Shown here: positions 16,321 through 24,599 of the stretch, one piece after another
How positions within the stretch are numbered: position 1 is the stretch's first letter
Layout: each line of letters begins with the position of its first letter
NCBI GenBank assembly: GCA_910588775.1
Contig: CAJURH010000007.1
Coordinates: 1-64,000 of the forward strand
Length of the DNA: 64,000 nucleotides
Source of the DNA: an uncultured Lachnospiraceae bacterium
Lineage (GTDB): Bacteria; Bacillota; Clostridia; Lachnospirales; Lachnospiraceae
Direction: 5' to 3'
The notes under the pieces: generated by a model
Told to the model about the DNA's origin: nothing
The model's input: the letters and a program-made list of their open reading frames with translations, nothing else
Database searches by the model: none
Translations under genes and position numbers: made by a program

Positions 16321-16370
16321 GGAAAAGAATAGCAGATTTACCAACGAAACAAATTGGGAGGAACCTTTGA

Positions 16371-17042
16371 ATGAGCGAAAAAAACGGCGTAATTTATATT
16401 TTGACAAACCCGTCTTTCCCTGACTATGTGAAAATCGGATATGCGGACAACATTGAGAAACGGCTGCAACAGTTAAACCGCAGCGAGTGCATCCCGTTTG
16501 CCTTCCGGGTCTACGCCACTTACCAGGTGAACTCCCGGCTTTCCGACTTGAAAATCCACGCCATCATCGATAAGTTGAATCCAAACCTGCGCTCCATCGA
16601 AAATTTCAACGGACACAAGCGCGTGCGGGAATTTTACGCAATGTCCCCAGACGATGCGTATTCCATCTTGGCCGCCATCGCAGAGATTCACGGCTGTGAA
16701 GACAAACTGAAATTAATCCCGCCCAGCGCCGACCAGGCGAAAGCCGAAGATACCGCAGAGGATATTGAAGAACAGAAGAAAGAACGCCTGGCGCCTTTCG
16801 CGTTCTCCCTATGCCAGATTCCCGTGGGCGCCACCATCGAATACTGCAACCGCACCGACGAAAAATCTGGTCTTACCTGCACCGTGGCAGACGACCACAA
16901 TGTGGAATACCAGGGCAAAAAGTGGTCTCTGTCCGCGCTAGCCACCATGCTCACCCAGAGCAAATGGGGCGTGGCCGGCCCCCGCTATTTTAAATACAAT
17001 GGCGAACGGCTCAATGACATCCGAAAACGCCTAGGCGTTTGA
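16371..17042 (+). CDS. GIY-YIG nuclease-family protein with RAMA-like C-terminal domain
   Basis: 223 aa in two parts. Residues 1-115 fit the T5orf172/Mug113 branch of GIY-YIG nucleases: GVIYILTN and YVKIGYADN supply the two GIY/YIG strands, EKRLQQLN the catalytic arginine, VREFY the metal-binding glutamate. After an acidic linker (about 120-140) residues 150-223 contain GATIEYCNRTDE, CTVADDHNVEYQGKKWSLSAL and KYNGERLNDIRKRLG, a pattern like the RAMA domain proposed to sense modified DNA. Start ATG behind GGGAGG. Alone with its own promoter, no methylase nearby. Could be a modification-dependent nuclease or a repair enzyme; the C-terminal call is tentative. Confidence 0.72.
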   Translation: MSEKNGVIYILTNPSFPDYVKIGYADNIEKRLQQLNRSECIPFAFRVYATYQVNSRLSDLKIHAIIDKLNPNLRSIENFNGHKRVREFYAMSPDDAYSILAAIAEIHGCEDKLKLIPPSADQAKAEDTAEDIEEQKKERLAPFAFSLCQIPVGATIEYCNRTDEKSGLTCTVADDHNVEYQGKKWSLSALATMLTQSKWGVAGPRYFKYNGERLNDIRKRLGV

Positions 17043-17082
17043 TTTTGAGAAAATCATACTATGACAAAGGAGAATTCATCTG

Positions 17083-17166
17083 ATGAATTACATACTGCTT
17101 GGAGATCTATTTTTCCTGGCCGGCTCCCTGCTGATGGTCTGTACTGGCTTTATAAAAAAAATTTGA
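17083..17166 (+). CDS. 27-aa single-span membrane peptide
   Basis: ATG 17083 is preceded by AAAGGAG (17067-17073) at 9-nt spacing. The 27-residue product begins MNYILLGDLFFLAG, has one hydrophobic span of about 20 residues and ends in a basic FIKKI. It lies 40 bp downstream of the GIY-YIG gene and may share its transcript. Size, span and basic tail resemble small toxins or membrane-protein modulators, but no antitoxin RNA was seen. Function unknown. Confidence 0.5.
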   Translation: MNYILLGDLFFLAGSLLMVCTGFIKKI

Positions 17167-17261
17167 TCTCTTATTTGTTCAAACTGCGTGGGTATTTACC
17201 GCATCCATAAATCCGCAAGTCCAGATTGAGAAATCCAGGGAAAACCACAGTCTACGACGTT

Positions 17262-17795
17262 TTATTTGATAATATATGCATCCACGATCTGACCAATATA
17301 AGCCGTATGGGCATCCCGGTTGGCCATGGGATTTAATCCGTCCACGTCCGGCGGATACATGGACGCGCGGATATCCTCCGGAATCAGCGACAGCTCCTGC
17401 CTCTGTTTATAAAGGATCTTACACTCAAGCGTCAGCGGATATTCCTTCACTCCCGGGGCGTTTATTTTTTCCGGCTCTTCCAATGTAAGTTTGGCTTCCT
17501 TCACTTTATCAATGTCGCGCCCCGACCGCATTCCGCAGATTTTCCCAATCTGAGGCACAGCTTTATCCAGGGGAATGCTGACGGAAAACTCCCCGGTCTT
17601 GTCAAGCTGCCCTTTCGTGTAGCGGTTTTCCCGCACATACACCGTAAACGCTGGCAGGCCCCACACCGTTCCCAGAGCGCCCCAGCCGATGACCATGGAA
17701 TTAAACTTATCGCCATTGGTGTTGAGCAGAATGCCCTTTGGCAGCGCCTCCATAATTTTCTGCGCATATTCCGTAAGATTGATTTTCTCTTTCAT
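17262..17795 (-). CDS. flavin reductase-like FMN-binding protein
   Basis: 177-aa protein of the flavin reductase/flavoredoxin fold (split-barrel FMN binding). The N-terminal ALPKGILLNTNGDKFNSMVIGWGALGTVWGLPAF and VRENRYTKGQLDKTGEFSVSIPL segments are typical of clostridial members, which transfer electrons from NAD(P)H or ferredoxin to an acceptor that is usually unknown. It follows ybaK by 24 bp and is probably co-transcribed. Confidence 0.85.
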   Translation of the reverse strand: MKEKINLTEYAQKIMEALPKGILLNTNGDKFNSMVIGWGALGTVWGLPAFTVYVRENRYTKGQLDKTGEFSVSIPLDKAVPQIGKICGMRSGRDIDKVKEAKLTLEEPEKINAPGVKEYPLTLECKILYKQRQELSLIPEDIRASMYPPDVDGLNPMANRDAHTAYIGQIVDAYIIK

Positions 17796-17819
17796 TGCAT
17801 ACCTCCATCTATTCTTTTT

Positions 17820-18302
17820 TTAACACGGCTGGGAAATATCCGCTATGGCGCAATTTGCAGCGGCCACCAGATCGTCCGGAGACAGTTCCACCTGATAGCC
17901 TACTTTCCCGGCGCTCACATAAATCTGTTCATAGTTCCCCGCCGTCTCGTGGAGAAAAGTGGGAAACGTCTTTCTCATGCCAATGGGCGAACAGCCCCCG
18001 TGCACGTATCCGGTCAGTGGCAAAAGCTCCTTTTGCTTTATCATGCAGATGGACTTTTCGCCCGCCACCTTAGCCGCCTTTTTCAAATCCAGCTCTTCTT
18101 TTACCGGAACCACGAATACATAATATTGTCCGGATTTCCCCTGGGTCACAAGGGTTTTGAACACTTTATCCGCATCTTCTCGCAAAAGCGCCGCGATTTC
18201 TTCGCCACTCATGGAGGCGTCGGCCTCGTAGGCGTGACTGACATAGGCTATCTTTTTCTTTTCCAGAACCCGCATCACATTTGTTTTGTCGCTATTTTTC
18301 AT
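17820..18302 (-). CDS. ybaK: Cys-tRNA(Pro)/Cys-tRNA(Cys) deacylase YbaK
   Basis: Editing enzyme that hydrolyses mischarged Cys-tRNA(Pro). 160 aa; VFKTLVTQGKSG carries the catalytic lysine, and VHGGCSPIGMRKTFPTF and YVSAGKVGYQVELSP are hallmark segments of the YbaK/EbsC branch. Start ATG 18302 after GGAGTG; the upstream open frame is not used. Promoter at 18338-18366, divergent from the TrpB2 gene. Confidence 0.94.
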   Translation of the reverse strand: MKNSDKTNVMRVLEKKKIAYVSHAYEADASMSGEEIAALLREDADKVFKTLVTQGKSGQYYVFVVPVKEELDLKKAAKVAGEKSICMIKQKELLPLTGYVHGGCSPIGMRKTFPTFLHETAGNYEQIYVSAGKVGYQVELSPDDLVAAANCAIADISQPC

Positions 18303-18337
18303 ATTCACTCCATTTTGAAAAAATCCATTACAGCCTG

Positions 18338-18366
18338 AGCATACCACAAATGCGCCATCATTGCAA
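18338..18366 (-). promoter_or_regulatory. promoter of ybaK unit
   Basis: Minus strand TTGCAA (18361-18366), 17-nt spacer, TATGCT (18338-18343). Confidence 0.65.
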
Positions 18367-18380
18367 AGATTGAAAAACTT

Positions 18381-18409
18381 TTGACAAATCTCCCCAGCAT
18401 CCTTATACT
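18381..18409 (+). promoter_or_regulatory. promoter of TrpB2 gene
   Basis: Perfect TTGACA (18381-18386), 17-nt spacer, TATACT (18404-18409), 66 bp before the start. The leader is too short for a T-box. Confidence 0.85.
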
Positions 18410-18475
18410 ATATAGATGGTAAAAACAATACATGAAAGGAACCCCAACAAACCCGAAGAAAGGAACCAGGAAAAT

Positions 18476-19855
18476 ATGAAAAAAATACCCCATAGAATCT
18501 ATCTAAGCGAAGACCAGATGCCCACAAACTGGTACAACTTACGGGCCGACATGAAAGAACTGCCCGATCCCATCATAAATCCCGCCACTGGAAAACCAGC
18601 CACGGAGGAAGACCTTTATCCAGTTTTCTGCAAAGAATTGGCCCACCAGGAGATGGACAGCGCCACCCGCTACGTGCCAATCCCGGAAGAAGTCCAAGAA
18701 TTTTACCGGATGTATCGTCCCTCTCCTCTGATCCGCGCCTACAACCTAGAAAAAGCATTGGACACTCCCGCACGGATTTACTATAAATTCGAGGGCAACA
18801 ACACTTCCGGCAGCCATAAACTAAATTCCGCCGTAGCCCAGGCGTATTACGCTAAAGAACAGAATTTAAAAGGCGTGACCACCGAAACCGGAGCCGGACA
18901 ATGGGGAACGGCGCTGGCCGAAGCCTGCTCTTTCTTTCATCTGCCCCTGACCGTCTACATGGTGAAATGCTCCTACGAACAAAAACCCTTCCGCAAATCC
19001 GTCATCCAGACTTTTGACGCGGACATCATCCCAAGCCCCAGCGACACCACCCAGGTGGGCAGGAAAATTCTGGCGGAAAACCCAGGCACCACGGGAAGCT
19101 TGGGCTGCGCCATTTCTGAGGCCGTGGAAAAGGCTGTATCCACCGAAGGCTACAAATACGTGCTGGGCTCGGTGTTAAACCAAGTGCTGCTCCACCAGTC
19201 CATCATCGGCGAGGAAAGTCTGCTGGCCATGGAAATGATCGACGAATACCCGGACGTTATTGTGGGCTGCGCGGGAGGCGGCTCCAACCTAGGCGGCTTA
19301 ATCGCGCCGTTTATGCGGGATAAGCTGACCGGAAAAGCCAACCCCAGAATCGTTGCCGTAGAGCCGGCTTCCTGCCCGTCCATGACCCGTGGCAAATACG
19401 CCTATGACTTCTGCGACACTGGAAAAGTAACGCCTATGGCCAGAATGTACACCTTAGGATGCGATTTCATTCCGTCCGCCAACCACGCCGGAGGACTGCG
19501 CTACCATGGCATGTCTCCCATCCTATCCAAACTGTACCACGACGGATACATGGAAGCCGTTTCCGCCGAACAGACCAAAATCTTCGAGACAGCGGTGCAG
19601 TTTGCAAAACAGGAGACGATCCTTCCCGCGCCGGAATCCGCCCACGCCATTTACGGCGCCGTCCAGGAAGCCCTCAAGTGCAAAGAATCCGGTGAGGCCA
19701 AGACCATCCTCTTCGGACTGACCGGGACTGGATACTTTGACATGGTAGCCTACCAGTCTTATATGGACCACACCATGACCGACTACATCCCCACCGACGA
19801 AGAGCTGGAAACCAGCTTCGCCAAACTGCCGAAAATTCCTGGCATTCAAGAATAA
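18476..19855 (+). CDS. trpB: TrpB2-type tryptophan synthase beta-like enzyme
   Basis: PLP enzyme of the TrpB2 branch, which makes tryptophan from indole and serine without a tight TrpA partner. 459 aa; FEGNNTSGSHKLNSA holds the PLP lysine, TETGAGQWGTALA the catalytic glutamate region, CAGGGSNLGG the phosphate loop, and LRYHGMSPI and FGLTGTGYFDM the TrpB2-specific C-terminal segments. The N-terminal extension (IYLSEDQMPTNWYNLRAD) is also TrpB2-typical. Start ATG 18476 with AGGA upstream. No other trp gene lies nearby, so it probably salvages indole. Confidence 0.93.
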   Translation: MKKIPHRIYLSEDQMPTNWYNLRADMKELPDPIINPATGKPATEEDLYPVFCKELAHQEMDSATRYVPIPEEVQEFYRMYRPSPLIRAYNLEKALDTPARIYYKFEGNNTSGSHKLNSAVAQAYYAKEQNLKGVTTETGAGQWGTALAEACSFFHLPLTVYMVKCSYEQKPFRKSVIQTFDADIIPSPSDTTQVGRKILAENPGTTGSLGCAISEAVEKAVSTEGYKYVLGSVLNQVLLHQSIIGEESLLAMEMIDEYPDVIVGCAGGGSNLGGLIAPFMRDKLTGKANPRIVAVEPASCPSMTRGKYAYDFCDTGKVTPMARMYTLGCDFIPSANHAGGLRYHGMSPILSKLYHDGYMEAVSAEQTKIFETAVQFAKQETILPAPESAHAIYGAVQEALKCKESGEAKTILFGLTGTGYFDMVAYQSYMDHTMTDYIPTDEELETSFAKLPKIPGIQE

Positions 19856-19861
19856 ATCGAA

Positions 19862-19905
19862 AAAGGGGACAGCGTTTTTTTTGGAATGCTGCCCCTTTCC
19901 TTTTT
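19862..19905. terminator. terminator between trpB2 and ABC permease genes
   Basis: AAAGGGG-A-CAGC pairs with GCTGCCCCTTT with one bulged A around a T-rich loop, then CCTTTTTC. Lies between convergent genes and follows trpB by a few bases. Confidence 0.8.
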
Positions 19906-19935
19906 CACCTTCAGATAATTGCGAACCCGCCTATT

Positions 19936-21123
19936 TCATCTTATAGACGTAAGCGCCTCTATCGGATGTTTCTTCGCCGCCTTGTGGGCCGGATAAACGC
20001 CGAATAACAGACCCACAGCCGCCGAAAAGGCCACGGCGCCGGCCAACACGCCTCTGGACAACTGAAACGTCTCCTCCCACACAATGGAAATCCCCTGCAC
20101 AATCACCCAGGACAAGCCCACGCCAATGCCGCATCCCATCAGGCTGATCAGCAAAGCCTCCATCATAAACTGCATCATAATGCTTCCCTGGCTGGCCCCG
20201 ATGGCCTTGCGGATACCGATTTCCCTTGTTCTCTCCGTCACAGACGCCAGCATAATATTCATAATGCCAACGCCTCCCACCAGTAAAGAAATGGCCGCAA
20301 CGCCGCCCAACAAAAGGGCAAAAGTATTGTCCACGCTGCCCATGGTTTCCATCAGCGCAGACTTGCTGACCAGGGTAAACGCCTCCTCATCCTGGGAAAA
20401 TCTTTCCAGCAGCAGCCTTTGCAGAGCCGCCTTCGTCCCATCCGGATTTTGCTCATCCGCGGCTTTCACAGAAAAACTGGTAACGTCTGAACCCCCGTCC
20501 GCCACCCGCATAAACGTTGTATAGGGGACATACGCTTCCAACCGCTCTGAGACGTTACCCGTCACGCTCTCCTCCTGCTCCAGCACGCCCACCACCAGAA
20601 ATTGCCTCCCGTCTATGCCCAGGGATTCCCCTACAGCCTGCGCCGCGCCAAAAAATTCCTCCGCCGCTGCCTGATTAATCACCACCACATACGTATGATT
20701 ATCCACATCAAGCGATTTCAGAAATCTTCCCGCCGCCAGCGTAAGTCCCTGGATATCTCCATAAGCCGCCGTCGTGCCGTACAGCGTGACTCGCCCGCTG
20801 ACGCTTTTGTATTCCCCGCTGGCGCTGGCCTGACCAAGAGGCGCCGCCAAAGAAATCTCCTCCAGCGCCTCCACCTGCTCCATATCTTTTAATTTCATTG
20901 GATTGCCCTTGTCATCCACAATATTTACCGTCAGCAGATCGCTGCCCATGCTGGCAATCTCATCCGTCACAGACGCGGAAGCTCCGCCCGCCAAGGATAC
21001 CAACACCACCAGGGATACCACTCCGATAATGATTCCCAGCATAGTGAGAAAAGAGCGCAGTTTGTTGGACATTATGGCGTGCGCCGCCATTATCACCGAT
21101 TGAAAAAATATCATCGTCCCCAT
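19936..21123 (-). CDS. MacB/FtsX-like ABC transporter permease
   Basis: 395-aa permease with one N-terminal span (KLRSFLTMLGIIIGVVSLVVLV), a large extracytoplasmic MacB-type domain (about residues 40-260) and three C-terminal spans, including the conserved ASVTERTREIGIRKAIGAS coupling segment. Its ATG overlaps the adaptor stop (TGATG). Family members usually have an ATPase gene between adaptor and permease; there is none here or next to the operon, so the complex would need an ATPase from elsewhere or is non-functional. The substrate is unknown. Confidence 0.9.
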   Translation of the reverse strand: MGTMIFFQSVIMAAHAIMSNKLRSFLTMLGIIIGVVSLVVLVSLAGGASASVTDEIASMGSDLLTVNIVDDKGNPMKLKDMEQVEALEEISLAAPLGQASASGEYKSVSGRVTLYGTTAAYGDIQGLTLAAGRFLKSLDVDNHTYVVVINQAAAEEFFGAAQAVGESLGIDGRQFLVVGVLEQEESVTGNVSERLEAYVPYTTFMRVADGGSDVTSFSVKAADEQNPDGTKAALQRLLLERFSQDEEAFTLVSKSALMETMGSVDNTFALLLGGVAAISLLVGGVGIMNIMLASVTERTREIGIRKAIGASQGSIMMQFMMEALLISLMGCGIGVGLSWVIVQGISIVWEETFQLSRGVLAGAVAFSAAVGLLFGVYPAHKAAKKHPIEALTSIR

Positions 21124-23141
21124 CACTGTCCTCCTCCCGGCCCGCCTGGCGCCCCCTGGGGCATGGCGCCGTCTGGCATTTTGCCGCGGTTTCCATCGGG
21201 ACTAAACAGGTCGTCCCTACGGTTTCCCTGGTCGCTTTCCTGCGGCTGGCTCTCTGTTTTCTTATAGTAAATCGCATCGCCTTCGGCCAGCCCGCTGACA
21301 ATTTCCACCTTTTCCCCATCGGACAGTCCCGTCTCCACTTGCACCTCACCGGAAAGGGTATCGCTGGTCTCATCATACTGGGTGTAGACAAATGTCTGGG
21401 GTCCCCGCTCCTGCACCGCCTCAGCTAAGACGGTTACCACGTTCTCCTTTTCTTCTGTGACGATGGTTGCGGACGCGCTCATGCCCACGCGCATGAATGC
21501 CTCCCTGGGAAGCGTTACCTCCACCGTATATTTGGCGGACCCGTCACTGCCGGACGCGCTGTCAGAAACTTGGGTCACCTCACCGGTAAATTCCTTTCCC
21601 TCCGCCGCGTCCATGGCAATCTGCACCGACTGTCCCTCCTTTACCGAGAGAATGTCCAGTTCGTCTATCTCCACAGAAAGAATCATGGAATCCTGGACGG
21701 CTATGGTAAATCCCGTCACCTGATCTCTTAAGCCCTGAATGTCCGGCACACTGTAAGAGTCTACGGATGCATCCGTTTCCGAATCCCCCGTCGTAGCCAG
21801 TGCGCTTTGCTGCGCCTCCAGTTCCTGGCTGTTCTCCTGAACCGTATTTTGCTGGATCATGTTTTGCTGGCCTGTGTCTGGCTGTGAGCCGGAACTCTGC
21901 CCGCTGTCCTCCCGGATCTCATACTGCGCGTTTACCTGCTCCTCTGTGTACGCCTGCCGGCTGGCCCCGCCACCGTCGGTATATTCCTGAACGCCGTTTT
22001 GGTTGAAGGAAATGTCTGCGGTTAATTTCTGAAAATTTACCGCGCACGCAGCCCTGACGGTTCCTGACATGGCCATCCCGGTGGCTGGTATGCCCGCGGT
22101 GGATGCGTCCTCCTGCGAACCGCCACTGGAAGAAGATGCAGCCGTCACGCTTCCCGGACTTAGTTCTACGCTTTCAATCACCCCGTCCAGAGGTGCGGTA
22201 ATGGCATAATCGTCGGCCATAGCCAATAGTTCCTGTAATTTCTCCTTATAAACGGTGCGCACCGCCAGCAGTTCCTGACGCTGGGAAGACACAGGCGCAT
22301 CGGTAAGGGTGATCAGATTCCCCTTTGCCTCCACCCACTGATTTTCGGCCACATGGATGGCGGCCACCTCCCCGGCTGTGGCGGTGATTTCCAGAGGCTG
22401 GTGAACGTAAAGCGTCCCCTCACCCACCGTATCCCCGCTATCGTCCAACACGGTCACCGTATCACCCAGCGCTGTGCCATCGTCTGTGAGCGTCACCGTC
22501 ACCTTTCCACCGGAGCAGGTTTTCACCGTACCGCTGACATTCGTTCCGTCGGAACACGCCACCATCACGGCGCTTCCCGTCTCCAGCTCAGCCCCTGTCT
22601 CCATCTGGACTGCCATTTTCCCATCCAAAGACAGCAAAAGCAATGCGCCCTCCGCCACCATCGCATCCGCCACCGAATCTCCAGTTTCCACATAGATCTT
22701 CTTCACGCGGCCCGCCACTTTGCTGGTCACATATTGTGACTGGTCCTCCCCATCGCATTCCTGCACCTGTTCGTCCAGTTCCGCAATCACGCTTTGCATT
22801 TGAGCAATCTGCGCGGTAAGCGCCGTCTCATCCACCGTAGCCAACATATCCCCAACGCTAACCGTATCTCCGGCCTCCACGGCTATGCTCTCGATGGTCA
22901 GTCCCACCGGAACCTGTATTTCCTGCGCTTTCGCGCTTTGCAGTTGGCCGCTTCCCACAATGGTGGTGGAAAGGGTTCCCAGGCTTGCATTTACCTGCAT
23001 CGCAGGCGCCACAGCGTCTCTTCTGGAGTCCCTTGCGCGAAACCAGAGATAAACGCCCCCGGCTGCAAAAATTGCCAACAACAAACTTACGCCCGCCCAA
23101 GCCAGACGTTTCTTCCTTTTTCCATAAATTTTTCTTTTCAT
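21123..23141 (-). CDS. HlyD/MacA-like efflux adaptor
   Basis: 672 aa, larger than the usual 400-500. One N-terminal span (LAWAGVSLLLAIFAAGGVYLW), then a biotinyl-lipoyl-like half (LTIESIAVEAGDTVSVGDMLATVDETAL), a second lipoyl/barrel insertion (about 190-320), a helical stretch, a Gln/Ser-rich insert around 430-510, then the beta-barrel (VEIDELDILSVKEGQSVQIAMDA) and membrane-proximal domain. Ends in a Gly/Pro/Met/Gln-rich tail (GAPGGPGGGQ). Start at ATG 23141 after GGGGGA; about 47 upstream codons are not part of it. Links the permease to the envelope in a MacAB-like exporter. Confidence 0.88.
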   Translation of the reverse strand: MKRKIYGKRKKRLAWAGVSLLLAIFAAGGVYLWFRARDSRRDAVAPAMQVNASLGTLSTTIVGSGQLQSAKAQEIQVPVGLTIESIAVEAGDTVSVGDMLATVDETALTAQIAQMQSVIAELDEQVQECDGEDQSQYVTSKVAGRVKKIYVETGDSVADAMVAEGALLLLSLDGKMAVQMETGAELETGSAVMVACSDGTNVSGTVKTCSGGKVTVTLTDDGTALGDTVTVLDDSGDTVGEGTLYVHQPLEITATAGEVAAIHVAENQWVEAKGNLITLTDAPVSSQRQELLAVRTVYKEKLQELLAMADDYAITAPLDGVIESVELSPGSVTAASSSSGGSQEDASTAGIPATGMAMSGTVRAACAVNFQKLTADISFNQNGVQEYTDGGGASRQAYTEEQVNAQYEIREDSGQSSGSQPDTGQQNMIQQNTVQENSQELEAQQSALATTGDSETDASVDSYSVPDIQGLRDQVTGFTIAVQDSMILSVEIDELDILSVKEGQSVQIAMDAAEGKEFTGEVTQVSDSASGSDGSAKYTVEVTLPREAFMRVGMSASATIVTEEKENVVTVLAEAVQERGPQTFVYTQYDETSDTLSGEVQVETGLSDGEKVEIVSGLAEGDAIYYKKTESQPQESDQGNRRDDLFSPDGNRGKMPDGAMPQGAPGGPGGGQ

Positions 23142-23211
23142 CACGTCCCCCACAACATCTTTTGGGCCAATTTTAATGGAAAAATGTGCCGAAACTGTGA
23201 TGAAAACCCGA

Positions 23212-23931
23212 TTATTCTGTGACGAGAGAACTCTCCCCGGTTGCGTAATCAATGGAGACGCCTGGCTGTACGTTGTACGCATACACGTTGAAGAGAACGC
23301 CTGCGCCCTCGTCTTCCACGGACATAGCCTCCATCTGCACGCCGGAAGCCACTAAGTTTTCTCCTTCAAACACAGGCGTAACCCTATAAAGCACATGATT
23401 GTTTGTCTCCTTTACATAATCCGCCACCTGATCTTCAAAGGGCAGCATCCCTTCCACATTCAGATACCGGGTGCCTGTGATCAGATTTCTCTCGTTGGCG
23501 TTTTCCGCCGTTAACTGAAAACCGATCAAATGGCAGCGATTGTACAGATATCTGCCTTCCACATGGCTGTAGCGAACCGAATGCCATCCGGTGGGTTTTA
23601 CCCGGCCAATGGGCGCCCGGTTTTCCTGGGGCATGGTCTCTGTCCCCACGTTGGCAAAAGCCACGCCGCACCGGCCCAGATTGTCCAACTCACTATAATT
23701 TTCAAAAGGTTCCCGGGCTAAATCGGTCAAATCCTCCTGGGAAAAATCCGGCTTGTTGTTCTGCAACGTCACATAAGCCTCCCCCGCATACTCCGGAATC
23801 CCTTCCACAGACAGATTTTCCCGACCTGGCGAAGACGCTTGACCTGCCGGAAAATCGTGTTCTCTTGCAAACTCTCCCAAAAACAGACAGCACAAAACAG
23901 CCGCCAGCCATATAAGGCGTTTCTTCTTCAT
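23212..23931 (-). CDS. secreted DNA/RNA non-specific endonuclease
   Basis: 239-aa extracytoplasmic nuclease of the EndA/NUC1 beta-beta-alpha-metal type. A signal segment (KKKRLIWLAAVLCCLFLGEFA) leads to a mature domain with YNRCHLIGFQLT, where the histidine is the general base of the D/N-R-G-H motif, and NERNLITGTRYLNVEGMLPFE with the metal-binding asparagine. The usual DRGH reads NRCH, as in a subset of clostridial and streptococcal relatives. Probably degrades external DNA for nutrition or uptake. Separate from the adaptor gene by 70 bp. Confidence 0.85.
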   Translation of the reverse strand: MKKKRLIWLAAVLCCLFLGEFAREHDFPAGQASSPGRENLSVEGIPEYAGEAYVTLQNNKPDFSQEDLTDLAREPFENYSELDNLGRCGVAFANVGTETMPQENRAPIGRVKPTGWHSVRYSHVEGRYLYNRCHLIGFQLTAENANERNLITGTRYLNVEGMLPFEDQVADYVKETNNHVLYRVTPVFEGENLVASGVQMEAMSVEDEGAGVLFNVYAYNVQPGVSIDYATGESSLVTE

Positions 23932-23991
23932 ATGTTTCTCCCCTTTCTAAAAACGAAAAGAACTCTGTAGCAGGTTACATTTCTGTAAGAT

Positions 23992-24039
23992 AAAAAAACC
24001 CTATCCGAATTACACGACAACATCGGACAGGGCTTTTTT
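23992..24039. terminator. terminator after feo operon
   Basis: CCCTATCCGA (23999-24008) pairs with TCGGACAGGG (24023-24032) with one mismatch; flanked by seven A and six T. Ends the feo operon on the minus strand. Confidence 0.85.
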
Positions 24040-24041
24040 CC

Positions 24042-24221
24042 TCAACTTTGTTTTTCTATCTTCTGCTTAGCGCTTTCCTGGCATCCGCATCCAGGGGGCA
24101 CGCTACATCCACTGCATCCGCAACCACAGCCTGTTTCCCCTTTTCTCCGCCTGGATACATGATACCACAAAACGGCGGCCAGGCAAAGAACGATTACGAA
24201 AACAACGATTATATCTCCCAC
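24042..24221 (-). CDS. FeoB-associated Cys-rich membrane protein
   Basis: 59-aa peptide that starts at GTG 24221, seven bases after GGGAGG (24229-24234). One membrane span (DIIVVFVIVLCLAAVLWYHV), a basic stop-transfer RRRK, then a tail with Cys pairs (CGCGCSGC ... CGC). These peptides accompany FeoB in Firmicutes and may shuttle or bind ferrous iron at the pore. A longer open frame upstream exists but lacks a ribosome binding site. Last gene of the feo operon. Confidence 0.88.
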   Translation of the reverse strand: MGDIIVVFVIVLCLAAVLWYHVSRRRKGETGCGCGCSGCSVPPGCGCQESAKQKIEKQS

Positions 24222-24285
24222 GAATCCACCTCCCAGTTTCCGTGAGCGCTTTTTTTGATTCGACTCACTTCTTAAATTGAATTTT

Positions 24286-24573
24286 TTATTGGAACTCTTC
24301 TTTGCAGCACGCCTCGCTGCACTTCTCCCTGCCTTCCGGGCAGGACAGTTTAAACACAATCTTCCGATCTACAATCCCAATTTCCTCCAGCGTCTTAATC
24401 ATTCGGTATACGGTGGCCATTCCGATATCCGGATCTTTCTTATGTACCTGGTAGTAGATTTCTTTGCAGCAGGAGCAATCATTTGCCAAAATCGCCTCAA
24501 TTATAAGCCTGCGCTGATTGGTAATCCGGTATCCCTCGTCTCTTAACTTCTGTAATATTTCTTCTTTTGACAA
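24286..24573 (-). CDS. short Fur-family regulator lacking the dimerisation domain
   Basis: 95 aa. Residues 1-70 are a Fur winged helix (GYRITNQRRLIIEAIL ... DIGMATVYRMIKTLEEIGIV). Full Fur proteins continue for another 50-70 residues with the metal-binding dimer domain; here the chain ends after a Cys-rich tail (FKLSCPEGREKCSEACC). Cysteines also lie in the DNA domain (CSCC). It follows feoB by 26 bp in the same operon and probably controls it through the site at 27256-27273. No continuation in another frame was seen, so it looks naturally short. Confidence 0.85.
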   Translation of the reverse strand: MSKEEILQKLRDEGYRITNQRRLIIEAILANDCSCCKEIYYQVHKKDPDIGMATVYRMIKTLEEIGIVDRKIVFKLSCPEGREKCSEACCKEEFQ

Positions 24574-24599
24574 AAACTATTCCTCCTTGTGGCGACTCT

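Noticed and set aside
18410..18475. Possible T-box or trp leader upstream of TrpB2
   Set aside because: Only about 60 nt of leader, no specifier loop or terminator.
23142..23282. 47-codon N-terminal extension of the HlyD-like adaptor
   Set aside because: ATG 23141 has GGGGGA and begins a normal basic-plus-span start; the extension is not protein-like.
24222..24359. Longer basic form of the FeoB-associated peptide
   Set aside because: GTG 24221 has a consensus SD at 7 nt; the upstream frame overlaps the fur end and has none.
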